Source of the DNA: Bacteroidota bacterium | GTDB taxonomy: Bacteria; Bacteroidota; Bacteroidia; Chitinophagales; Chitinophagaceae | NCBI GenBank assembly: GCA_030706635.1 | Contig: JAUZOD010000013.1 | Coordinates: 1 to 64,000, forward strand | Length of the DNA: 64,000 nt | Direction: 5' to 3' | Notes under the pieces: model-generated | What the model saw: the letters and a program-made list of their open reading frames with translations, nothing else | What the model was told of the DNA's origin: nothing | Databases searched by the model: none | Part shown: positions 8,366 through 16,135 of the stretch, piece after piece | How positions within the stretch are numbered: position 1 is the first letter of the stretch | Layout: the number at the start of each line of letters is the position of its first letter | Program-made: the position numbers and the translations under genes

Positions 8366-10270
8366 ATGAACCGTTCACCTCGCGAAATATTGAAAGAATA
8401 CTGGAACTATGAATCGTTCCGGCCCATGCAGGAGGATATTGTGCAGTCGGTATTGTCAGGAAATGACACGCTCGCGCTAATGCCTACAGGCGGCGGAAAA
8501 TCCATTTGCTTCCAGGTGCCTGCCATGTCAAAAGAAGGAATCTGTCTGGTGGTAAGTCCGCTGATCGCCCTCATGAAAGACCAGGTTCAGCATCTCCGCA
8601 GCAAGGGCATCACGGCTTTTGCCATTTTCTCCGGGATGTCCCGGAAAGATGTTGTCGCAACATTCAAACTCGCCATTGCCGGCAACTGCAAGTTCCTGTA
8701 TGTCTCTCCCGAGCGTTTGGAAACAGACCTGTTTAAGGAATTTTTACCGGCGATGGATGTGAATCTGATCGCCGTGGACGAAGCGCATTGTATTTCGCAG
8801 TGGGGCTATGATTTCCGTCCGCCTTATTTACGCATCGTCGCGCTCAGGGAAGAACTTCCCGGAGTGCCGGTGCTGGCGCTGACCGCTTCTGCCACAAAAG
8901 AAATACGGGACGATATCTGCGTCCGGTTAAAAATGGTTCAACCCGTTATTTTCACCCAAACCTTCCTGCGACCCAATCTTTCGTTCAGCGCATTGAAAAC
9001 AACGTCTATTCTTAATACACTCACCGGCATTCTCCGGAGACAGGAGGGAAGCGCTATCATTTACTGCCGCAACCGGCGACGGACCAAAGAGATCAGTGAT
9101 CTGCTGAACATGCACGCGCTTTCCGCAGATTATTATCACGCGGGTTTATTGCAGCAACAGCGCAGCGAAAAGCAGGATCGCTGGCGGAAGAATGAAGTTC
9201 GGATCATGGTATGTACCAATGCCTTCGGCATGGGCATTGATAAACCGGACGTGCGGCTGGTGCTGCATGCCGATGTTCCGGACTGCCTGGAAAGTTATTA
9301 TCAGGAAGCAGGCCGTGCGGGGCGCGATGGAAAAAAAGCATTTGCGATCTTATTGTATAATGATCAGATGCTGGAGGATCTGGAAGGGCTGCATAAAATA
9401 CAATATCCCCCATTGGAATTTATTCGCAAAGTATATCAGGGGGTCTTTAATTATTTGCAGGTTCCGCTGGGAACCGTGGGCGTATATTATCCGTTTGATT
9501 TCGCTGATTTTCTGAAGCGGTTTTCTTTTGATGCCCAACGGACAAATGCGGCATTGCAGGTACTCGGCCAGGAAGACCTGCTCTCCCTGAATGAAACCGT
9601 TTTCAAGCCGGCAACGGCTTACTTTATTTGTGAAAAAGAAGTCCTTTACGCATTTGAAAATGAAAATCCACAGCTGGAACCCCTGATCAAAACCCTGCTG
9701 AGAACCTATTCCGGAATTTATGATCAGCCGGTTTTCATCCGGGAGAAGCAATTGGCCTACCTGCTGAAATGGCCACCGGAGCAGGTTATAAAAGGGCTTC
9801 ATCAACTGCACCGTTTTCAGCTGATTGAATACGTTCCCCAAAAAGAAGAACCGCAGATCTATTTTGATCAGGCCCGCAGAAAAGCAGCCGATGTTCAAAT
9901 CGATCGGAAAGCGTATCAGTTCCGCAAAGAGCAGTTTGTAAAACGCGTCCGGGCCATGCTCGGTTATATCGCCACGCCGAATTGCCGCAGCACCTATATC
10001 GCCCGGTATTTCGGAGAGACGTCACCTGAAGATTGTGGCATCTGCGACCAGTGTTTGCGAAACAGGCAACCCAGGCTCAGCGCAGACCAGTTTGCTGCCA
10101 TTTATAAAACCGTGATCGAACGAACCAGTCAGCAGCCCATTCCCGCTACTTCCCTCTTCGATCATTTCCCCGAGATCCATATCGAGCAACTGCGCAAGGT
10201 GATTGATTTTATGCAGGCGGAAAATAAATTAAGGGTGGACGCAGACGGGTTTGTATGGGTGGAGGGATGA
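8366..10270 (+). CDS. recQ: RecQ-family ATP-dependent DNA helicase
   Basis: 3'-5' superfamily 2 DNA helicase of 634 residues, acting in recombination and fork repair. Motif I is MPTGGGKSICFQVP, motif II is VDEAHCISQWGYDFRP with the RecQ aromatic loop, and motif VI is YYQEAGRAGRDG. A RecQ C-terminal zinc region follows, with cysteines in YIATPNCR and EDCGICDQC. The very C-terminus is short and I see no clear HRDC domain, as in several Bacteroidota RecQ paralogues. It starts 21 bases after the copper ATPase stop, so read-through is possible. The start ATG at 8366 follows the out-of-frame ATG at 8361. Confidence 0.95.
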   Translation: MNRSPREILKEYWNYESFRPMQEDIVQSVLSGNDTLALMPTGGGKSICFQVPAMSKEGICLVVSPLIALMKDQVQHLRSKGITAFAIFSGMSRKDVVATFKLAIAGNCKFLYVSPERLETDLFKEFLPAMDVNLIAVDEAHCISQWGYDFRPPYLRIVALREELPGVPVLALTASATKEIRDDICVRLKMVQPVIFTQTFLRPNLSFSALKTTSILNTLTGILRRQEGSAIIYCRNRRRTKEISDLLNMHALSADYYHAGLLQQQRSEKQDRWRKNEVRIMVCTNAFGMGIDKPDVRLVLHADVPDCLESYYQEAGRAGRDGKKAFAILLYNDQMLEDLEGLHKIQYPPLEFIRKVYQGVFNYLQVPLGTVGVYYPFDFADFLKRFSFDAQRTNAALQVLGQEDLLSLNETVFKPATAYFICEKEVLYAFENENPQLEPLIKTLLRTYSGIYDQPVFIREKQLAYLLKWPPEQVIKGLHQLHRFQLIEYVPQKEEPQIYFDQARRKAADVQIDRKAYQFRKEQFVKRVRAMLGYIATPNCRSTYIARYFGETSPEDCGICDQCLRNRQPRLSADQFAAIYKTVIERTSQQPIPATSLFDHFPEIHIEQLRKVIDFMQAENKLRVDADGFVWVEG

Positions 10271-10613
10271 CGGCTTTAATTGTGGCGAATTCGCCATAAT
10301 TTAAAAACCTCATATTTCCTGGCGCTCCAGACAATTTTCAACGGCGCTTTAAGGGTAGTTCCTGCTTATTGCTATCAATCCGATCAGGTTATTTCAGTTT
10401 TTTGGTAGCTGAATTGTTCAGTAATGTCTCCAACTTTACCAACACTTGATTTTTTGCATTAGGAGTTTGGCTTTCTACGCCATTTTGACAGTAAGACCAT
10501 TTTGCAGATATTGGGAAAGGAGGGAAGTTGCCCTGGAAACAGCATTAAATCGAAGGCCGATCAAAGGCCGATATTCCGGCAATAAATCATCTCGCGAATC
10601 CCATCAACTTTTG
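10271..10613. other. gene-free stretch between convergent genes
   Basis: No gene is supported in these 343 bases between the recQ stop and the permease stop. There is a short imperfect palindrome around GGCGAATTCGCC (about 10283-10294), with no T-run after it. A 60-codon plus-strand frame (10446-10628) overlaps the permease gene end and has no recognisable features. No member of the 7-mer or 8-mer inverted repeats is here. Confidence 0.5.
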
Positions 10614-12992
10614 TCAGTTCTCCCGTAAACTCGTCACCGGATTCATCAGGGCGGATTTAATGCTTTGGTAGCTCACCGTGAGCATCGCGATACCGATGGC
10701 CAGCAAGCCCGCCAGCGCGAAGATCCACCAGTCCAGTTGAATCTTATAGGCGTAGCCCGATAACCAGCGGGTCATGACGAACCAGCCCAGGGGCGTAGCG
10801 ATAGCGATTGCAATCAGCAGCAGTTTCAGGAATTCTTTGGAGAGCAGGCCCACCACGCCGGAAGCGGTGGCGCCCAATACTTTGCGAACGCCGATTTCTT
10901 TTGTGCGCTGGCCGGCTGTGAATGTTGCCAATCCAAAAAGACCCAGGCAGGAAATAAAAATCGCCAGCACGGCAAATATATTTGCCAGTTGCGAAACAAC
11001 TGCCTCGCTTTTATAAAGATTTGCGAATTCCTGGTCGGAGAAGGTATAGGTAAATGGAAATTTCGGATTTAGTCCGGCGCATATTTTTTGGAGACCCGCA
11101 AGGGTTTCTTTGGTTTGTCGGCCATTTACACGGACGAGGATTGTTCCCCAGGGCCAGTTTTCATCCAGCCGCACAATCAGCGGATCAATGGTCTGATGCA
11201 TGGAACTGAAATGAAAATCTTTGAGCACCCCGATAATTTTACCGGGATGATTTCCCCAGACTACGGTTTGGCCGACCGGGTTTTGAAATCCGATTTTATT
11301 TACCGCCGTTTCATTCAGTATAAAACCCAGCGAGTCCCCGGCAAAATCCCTGGAGAAATCGCGGCCTTCCAGCATTTTTAATTTCATCGTCTTTACGAAA
11401 TCATAACCCACCACGGCATCGGCAAATGAAAGCTGTGCGTTCGGATCTTTTCCGGGCCAGCTGATGCTGCCGGTGTGGTGTTCGATGATGGTCGGGGAAT
11501 TTCGCATTTTTGAAATGCTGAGGACGCCCGGTAAGTTTCCGGCTTCTTCTTTAAACAATTCGAATTTTTTTACCAGCTCTCCTTCAATCGGGATATAGAC
11601 CAGGTTCTCCCGATCATATCCCAGGTTTGTGGTTTGGATATAATTCACCTGGCGATAGATCACGATCATTCCCACGATCAGTAATATCGAAAGCACAAAC
11701 TGGAAAACAACCAATCCCTTCCGGAAGAACGTCGCCCGCCAGCTGAATTTCAAACTGCCTTTTAATACGCGCACGGGATTCAGGGACGACATGAACAGGG
11801 CCGGGTAACTGCCGGCTGCAAATCCGGTAAGGATCAGGAGAGCTGTTAATGCCAGCCAGAATAAGGGTTGGGCAAAAGGTATTGAAAGTTGTTTTCCAGT
11901 GAGGCTGTTAAAGGCCGGTATCAGGCTGGCTGCCAAAATAACGGCCAGGATAACCGAGAAGAAAGTGAGCATCATGGCCTCGCCCAGGAACTGACTGACC
12001 AGGGAAGAGCGGAAGGCCCCGATCACTTTACGCAGTCCAACTTCTTTGGCGCGTTTTGCTGATTGCGCCGTTGCCAGGTTCATAAAATTGATGCAGGCAA
12101 TCAGCAGGATGAAAATCGCTACCAGCGTAAACAGGTGAACATAGTCAATTCGTCCACCGTCCGGTTCTCCGTTTTTAAAGGTGGAATGCAGATATCTTTC
12201 CGGATAGGGCTGTAAACCCAGTTCGGTAAAAGACCCCTTATCCTTTTGTTTATACCGGTAAACAAAATATTTTATTGCTGCCGCCACTTTTGCCGGGTTC
12301 GCGTTTTTGTACAATTGGATATAGGTATCCGGGCTCGTATTCCCCCAGTTATGTACCCAGTTGTTTTGTTTCACATAATCGGTCCAGCTTCTTAAAAAAT
12401 CGAATTTCCTGGACGCGTGAGCGGGCAGGTTTTCAAATACAGCAGTTACCTTCAGGTCTTCTTTATTATCAAAGAGAATGGTTTTATTTATCGCATTTCC
12501 CGGACTTCCAAAAAAATCCTCCGCCATTTTCCGGGAAATGGCGATGCCCGCCGGCGCGCTGAGCGCTGTTTTTGGATTTCCCTGCAACAGGGGATAGCTG
12601 AACATGCTGAAGAAATCCTGGCCGGCAAAATTCCCGCTCTGCTTCATCACTTTATTCCCGGACTCAAATGTATTCATGGTGCCTGGCGCTGCCGCATAGT
12701 CCAGCGCGCTGGCATATTGCACTTCGGGAATGACTCTTTTTAATTCTTCGGCCAGCAAGCCCTGGGTGGGATATCCTGCATCAATTTTTCCATCATTATG
12801 ATCCCGTTCATAAACCTGGTATAACTGTTTGCCATTCGCATGGAAACCATCCACTGCTTTTTCGTCCTGCACCCAAAGTATAATCAGCAGACTGCAGGCC
12901 ATACCCAGGGCCATACCCAGGATATTGATTGCAGAAAAAGTTTTGTGCCGGAAAAGATTGCGGAAGGCGATTTTGAGGTAGTTTCTGAACAT
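10614..12992 (-). CDS. MacB-type ABC transporter permease (FtsX family)
   Basis: Membrane protein of 792 residues with the double-module layout common in Bacteroidota. An N-terminal membrane helix (about 20-42) is followed by a MacB-like periplasmic domain, three helices of a first FtsX domain (about 285-420), a second helix and periplasmic domain (about 430-660), and a second FtsX domain to the end. The motif AKRAKEVGLRKVIGA and its later copy GQRTKEIGVRKVLGA mark the two FtsX modules. Such proteins work with a LolD/MacB-type ATPase in export of peptides, lipoproteins or drugs. No ATPase is adjacent; two suitable ATPases lie far away at 48.2 and 49.6 kb. Substrate unknown. Confidence 0.9.
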   Translation of the reverse strand: MFRNYLKIAFRNLFRHKTFSAINILGMALGMACSLLIILWVQDEKAVDGFHANGKQLYQVYERDHNDGKIDAGYPTQGLLAEELKRVIPEVQYASALDYAAAPGTMNTFESGNKVMKQSGNFAGQDFFSMFSYPLLQGNPKTALSAPAGIAISRKMAEDFFGSPGNAINKTILFDNKEDLKVTAVFENLPAHASRKFDFLRSWTDYVKQNNWVHNWGNTSPDTYIQLYKNANPAKVAAAIKYFVYRYKQKDKGSFTELGLQPYPERYLHSTFKNGEPDGGRIDYVHLFTLVAIFILLIACINFMNLATAQSAKRAKEVGLRKVIGAFRSSLVSQFLGEAMMLTFFSVILAVILAASLIPAFNSLTGKQLSIPFAQPLFWLALTALLILTGFAAGSYPALFMSSLNPVRVLKGSLKFSWRATFFRKGLVVFQFVLSILLIVGMIVIYRQVNYIQTTNLGYDRENLVYIPIEGELVKKFELFKEEAGNLPGVLSISKMRNSPTIIEHHTGSISWPGKDPNAQLSFADAVVGYDFVKTMKLKMLEGRDFSRDFAGDSLGFILNETAVNKIGFQNPVGQTVVWGNHPGKIIGVLKDFHFSSMHQTIDPLIVRLDENWPWGTILVRVNGRQTKETLAGLQKICAGLNPKFPFTYTFSDQEFANLYKSEAVVSQLANIFAVLAIFISCLGLFGLATFTAGQRTKEIGVRKVLGATASGVVGLLSKEFLKLLLIAIAIATPLGWFVMTRWLSGYAYKIQLDWWIFALAGLLAIGIAMLTVSYQSIKSALMNPVTSLREN

Positions 12993-13001
12993 CGTTTAAT
13001 G

Positions 13002-13030
13002 GTGGATAGTATATGGTTGATAGTAAATAG
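13002..13030. repeat. single arm of the GTGGATA heptamer repeat
   Basis: The stretch reads as the heptamers GTGGATA GTATATG GTTGATA GTAAATA and matches, in the same orientation, the left arm of inverted repeat B at 13159. It ends nine bases upstream of the permease start codon (minus strand), so it is probably in that gene's leader. It could pair with the right arm of repeat B about 160 bases away. Confidence 0.6.
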
Positions 13031-13158
13031 ATATACGCATCCATCAGCAACGATATTTGTGCCGTTTCCTTAAATGGCTAATAATCAGAAATTTACAACT
13101 TCAGGGCCGGGGACAGCCGTCCGAATCCGAACAGTTGCTGTCCGTTCTCAGCTTACAG

Positions 13159-13216
13159 TGGATAGTAGATGGTGAATAGACCGTCAACCTTCATCCATTC
13201 ACTATCTACTATCCAC
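13159..13216. repeat. intergenic inverted repeat B (GTGGATA heptamers)
   Basis: Left arm 13159-13178 (GTGGATA GTAGATG GTGAAT) and right arm 13192-13216 are inverse copies with few mismatches around a 13-base loop that contains CCGTCAACC, a piece of the other heptamer family. The right arm ends two bases before the homoserine dehydrogenase stop codon. The hairpin could form in RNA from either strand, and no T-run follows, so terminator function is uncertain. Confidence 0.7.
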
Positions 13217-13218
13217 CT

Positions 13219-14475
13219 CTAAACAATGCCCGCCAGCTCCAAACTCTTCTTCCGGATCTTCCGGATTTCTACGTCTTCGATGATTGCATCCGGAGCAAGG
13301 ATGAGCGAGGTTTTGTTTTCCCGCCACCAGCTATTGTTCCGGAGCTCTTTGAATGGTAATACGCCGATCAGGTATTTGCGTTCACTCTCGGCGTGCCATT
13401 CTTCGATCCACTCGAATTTTTCTTTCGGGATATATTGCCAGTCGTCGAAACTGATATATGCTTTGATATAAAAATCATCGGCGAGTTCCAATGGAGCGTG
13501 ATGATATAATTTTTTGTATTCATATTGGTAGCCGTAACGGAGGGCGGAGAGATCGCTTAACACGGCGGAGGCGGTCGGGAAACTGCCGGCCCCTTTTCCG
13601 TAAAAGAATTGTTTGTCGGCAAACCCGCTTTCGATGACTACGCCATTGTACTCGTTCTTTACAAAACTGAGGTGGTCGTCTGCTTTTACAAACTGCGGCA
13701 GCACCAGCGCGGCTACTTTTCCACTCAGTAATTTTTTGGCCTGGGCAACAAGTTTAATGTCATAGTGTTTTTCCGCGGCAACCGTGGCATCGCCGGATTG
13801 TATATTCTGAATGCCATTAAATACGATGGATTGGGGATCCGTTACAATGCCATAAGCATGGGTGAGCAGCAGGGTCCATTTATTCACGGCATCAAAGCCT
13901 TCCACATCGAGGGCCGGATCGCTTTCTGCAAATCCCAGTTGCTGGGCCAGGAGCAGGGCTTGTTTGAAGTCGAGTTTCTCTTCAAACATCTTGGTCAGTA
14001 TGAAATTCGTGGATCCGTTAACGATAGCCCGGATGGAATGCAGCAGATCGTTATCATAATATTCTTCCAGGTTTCGGATAACCGGTATGGATGCGCAGGC
14101 GGCGGCTTCATAGAGCAGGGAATGGCCGGTTTGCTTTTGTAATCCGAGCAATTCCGGTAAGTTTTCAGCGAGCATTTTTTTACTGGCGCTGACTACATTT
14201 TTACCGTTTTTCAAAGCAGTGGACACGATCTCGAATGCTGGCTCCGTTTCATTGATCACTTCCACGATCACGTTGATCTCCGGATCATTCAGCAGGATAT
14301 CCCGGTCGGTGGTGAATAATTCTTCCGGTGCATTCCTGTTTTTACCCGGATGCTTGATACATACTTTCTTAATGGTTGCTTTCAGAGACGGCGTTTGTAA
14401 TAAAATGCGGTAAAGCCCTTCGCCGACTACGCCAAAGCCGAATAATCCGATCGTTAACTGCTTATGTGTATCCAT
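13219..14475 (-). CDS. hom: homoserine dehydrogenase
   Basis: NAD(P)-dependent reduction of aspartate semialdehyde to homoserine, the branch-point precursor of threonine and methionine. The 418-residue protein has the nucleotide-binding turn GLFGFGVVGEG (about 10-20), VSASKKML (about 115-122), the catalytic-domain run IVNGSTNFILTKM (about 167-179), FAESDPALDVEGFDA and GKGAGSFPTASAV. The C-terminal part is shorter and different from an ACT domain. It starts 13 bases after the PLP enzyme stop and must be cotranscribed with it, so it falls under the SAM-I riboswitch upstream. This supplies homoserine for methionine when SAM is low. Confidence 0.95.
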   Translation of the reverse strand: MDTHKQLTIGLFGFGVVGEGLYRILLQTPSLKATIKKVCIKHPGKNRNAPEELFTTDRDILLNDPEINVIVEVINETEPAFEIVSTALKNGKNVVSASKKMLAENLPELLGLQKQTGHSLLYEAAACASIPVIRNLEEYYDNDLLHSIRAIVNGSTNFILTKMFEEKLDFKQALLLAQQLGFAESDPALDVEGFDAVNKWTLLLTHAYGIVTDPQSIVFNGIQNIQSGDATVAAEKHYDIKLVAQAKKLLSGKVAALVLPQFVKADDHLSFVKNEYNGVVIESGFADKQFFYGKGAGSFPTASAVLSDLSALRYGYQYEYKKLYHHAPLELADDFYIKAYISFDDWQYIPKEKFEWIEEWHAESERKYLIGVLPFKELRNNSWWRENKTSLILAPDAIIEDVEIRKIRKKSLELAGIV

Positions 14476-14488
14476 GATGTATATGGTT

Positions 14489-15673
14489 TCAACAGGTTTC
14501 TAATTTTTGGAAATGAACGTTTTTCTTAACAACTATCCTGTCCAAACTGTTGCAAAGATCACGGATTAAATCTTCCGGTTCTTCGAGTCCCGTGGATAGT
14601 CGGATCAGACTGTCATTTACCCCTCCGGCTCTTCTTCTTTCCGCCGGGATGGTTTTATGGGTCATTTCCGCAGAATGACTGATCAGGCTTTTAATGCCGC
14701 CCAGGCTTTCCGCAAGCTTAAACAATTTTGTGCCGGTCACCAGGAATCTTGCCGCTTCCAGGGTATCTTCTTTCAAGGTAAAAGACACGATGCCACCGTA
14801 TCCCCGGGATTGCTTTTTAGCGACGGCATGATTCGGATGTGTAGCCAGGCCCGGATAGAACACACGGCCCACAGCCGGATGATCCTGTAGAAATTCCGCG
14901 ATCTGAAGGGCTGAAAAACAATGCTGCCTCATCCGCAAATGGAGGGTTTCAAGCCCCCGGATGACCAGCCAGCTGTCGAAGGGCCCCAGTATGGCGCCGC
15001 AGGCATTCTGATAGAACTTAATCTTTTCTCCCAATTCCTGACTGGCCGTTACCACGAGGCCGGCAATTAAGTCGCTGTGGCCTCCCAGGTACTTGGTGGC
15101 AGAGTGGATCACAATGTCCGCGCCCAGCGCAATGGGTTTCTGAAGAGCCGGGGAAGCGAAGGTATTATCCACACAAAGCAGGCATTGGCGGGTTTTGGCG
15201 ATCGACGCAATTGCTGCGATATCAGCAATTTTCAACGTGGGATTGCTCGGCGTTTCAAGCCAGATCATACGCGTTCTGGAGCTGATGGCCTGAAAAATGT
15301 TTTCTGGATCGGAGGCATCCACATAACGAACATTTACTCCGAATTTTTTGTAAACCTGTTCAAAAAGCCGGAAAGCGCCGCCATAGATATCATCCACGGC
15401 AACTATTTCATCCCCGCTCTGCAGTAGTTTGAGTACGGCATCAATGGCAGCCAGGCCGCTGGCAAAAGCCAGACCCGTGGCGCCGTTTTCCAGACCGGCA
15501 ATCAGGTTTTCCAGGACTGCCCGCGTGGGATTATTGCTGCGTGCATAGTCATAGCCCTTATTTACACCGGGAGCCCCCTGTACAAAAGTGGACGTTTGAT
15601 AAATGGGCACGGATACCGCACCGGTAAGCGGATCTACCGGAATGTTGTGAATGAATCGGGTAATTTCCTGCAT
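14489..15673 (-). CDS. metB: cystathionine gamma-synthase/lyase family PLP enzyme
   Basis: Cys/Met metabolism PLP enzyme of 394 residues. PLP is bound by K194 in HSATKYLGGHSD; other family marks are YARSNNPTRAVLE, LAFASGLAA and DNTFASP. In this position, first gene behind a SAM-I riboswitch and followed by homoserine dehydrogenase, it most likely makes cystathionine or homocysteine from an activated homoserine. Sequence alone does not separate cystathionine gamma-synthase, gamma-lyase and O-acetylhomoserine sulfhydrylase well, so the symbol is provisional. The start is marked by a perfect AGGAGG (15681-15686) seven bases before the ATG, which is unusual in Bacteroidota. Confidence 0.9.
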   Translation of the reverse strand: MQEITRFIHNIPVDPLTGAVSVPIYQTSTFVQGAPGVNKGYDYARSNNPTRAVLENLIAGLENGATGLAFASGLAAIDAVLKLLQSGDEIVAVDDIYGGAFRLFEQVYKKFGVNVRYVDASDPENIFQAISSRTRMIWLETPSNPTLKIADIAAIASIAKTRQCLLCVDNTFASPALQKPIALGADIVIHSATKYLGGHSDLIAGLVVTASQELGEKIKFYQNACGAILGPFDSWLVIRGLETLHLRMRQHCFSALQIAEFLQDHPAVGRVFYPGLATHPNHAVAKKQSRGYGGIVSFTLKEDTLEAARFLVTGTKLFKLAESLGGIKSLISHSAEMTHKTIPAERRRAGGVNDSLIRLSTGLEEPEDLIRDLCNSLDRIVVKKNVHFQKLETC

Positions 15674-15680
15674 AAAAAAT

Positions 15681-15686
15681 CCTCCT
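15681..15686 (-). promoter_or_regulatory. strong Shine-Dalgarno site of the metB-like gene
   Basis: AGGAGG on the minus strand, seven bases before the ATG. Bacteroidota rarely use such strong sites. A hairpin (CCCGGC 15690-15695 with GCCGGG 15699-15704) lies directly upstream of it. Confidence 0.75.
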
Positions 15687-15689
15687 GTT

Positions 15690-15704
15690 CCCGGCTTTGC
15701 CGGG
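15690..15704. other. GC-rich hairpin before the metB-like start
   Basis: CCCGGC-TTT-GCCGGG forms a tight six-pair stem. On the plus strand it is followed by CTTTTT, as in a terminator for rightward transcription. On the minus strand it lies just upstream of AGGAGG in the metB-like leader. It may stop antisense transcription or shape the leader; neither is shown. Confidence 0.55.
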
Positions 15705-15789
15705 CTTTTTGGGTGAACAAATGCTCTGGCAAGAAATACTCCGGAAAACCTTCTATAATTGCGGTCGGCGAGGGGTCGTTACCGGCAAT

Positions 15790-15824
15790 AAAAAAAGCTC
15801 TTCCGAACAGTCAGAAGAGCTTTT
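15790..15824 (-). terminator. intrinsic terminator of the SAM riboswitch leader
   Basis: On the minus strand the 11-base arm AAAAGCTCTTC (15824-15814) pairs perfectly with GAAGAGCTTTT (15803-15793) around a 10-base loop, and the RNA then runs into seven U residues (15796-15790). It lies about 35 bases after the SAM aptamer and 117 bases before the metB-like ATG, the expected place for a transcriptional riboswitch terminator. The stem is near-symmetrical, so it could also stop rightward transcription. Confidence 0.85.
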
Positions 15825-15858
15825 AATATATTGATAGATTAATAAGCTGTGGATCTGA

Positions 15859-15976
15859 CTTATCTGTCTCGTTTTTTAACGAGATGGAGTTGGCACCTTG
15901 CCCGGATCGCGTTACACAAATCGGAGCAGGTTGTCAAGGCTTCAGCGGGCCATTTCCCTCAGCCTTTCTTGATAAG
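15859..15976 (-). promoter_or_regulatory. SAM-I (S-box) riboswitch
   Basis: Minus-strand aptamer of about 118 bases. The P1 helix pairs CTTATC (15976-15971) with GATAAG (15864-15859). Between them, in order, come the conserved S-box segments: AAGAAAGGCTGAGGGA, then TGGCCCGCTGAAGCC, then GACAACC, and near the 3' end CAAGGTGCCAACTCC. A hairpin with arms CTCGTT and AACGAG follows (15868-15884), then the closing P1 strand. It binds S-adenosylmethionine and should turn off the metB-hom operon when SAM is plentiful, through the terminator at 15790-15824. A -7 promoter box lies 20 bases upstream. Confidence 0.93.
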
Positions 15977-15995
15977 CGTTTGATAAGAACTGGGT

Positions 15996-16003
15996 CAAAG
16001 ATA
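15996..16003 (-). promoter_or_regulatory. -7 promoter element of the SAM riboswitch leader
   Basis: TATCTTTG on the minus strand fits TAnnTTTG. It ends 19 bases before the aptamer begins, so transcription would start just ahead of the P1 helix. A weak TTTTCC lies where the -33 element is expected. The resulting leader is about 310 bases long. Confidence 0.65.
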
Positions 16004-16135
16004 AAAATGGGATTCGAATTCCGGAAAATTATTTTTTTCATGGCCATTATTTTAACAGAGGTCTATATTCCGGAGCACGCGCACAACCTTCCGACCCACG
16101 ATTTGTTGTTAACTTTACCGACTCCATATTTATTT

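Noticed and set aside
10446-10628. 60-codon plus-strand frame in the gap after recQ
   Set aside because: It overlaps the permease gene end, has no recognisable motif, and its composition is not protein-like.
15884-16135. 84-codon N-terminal extension of uvrA
   Set aside because: It lies across the SAM riboswitch and its promoter on the other strand, and UvrA similarity begins only after the ATG at 16136.
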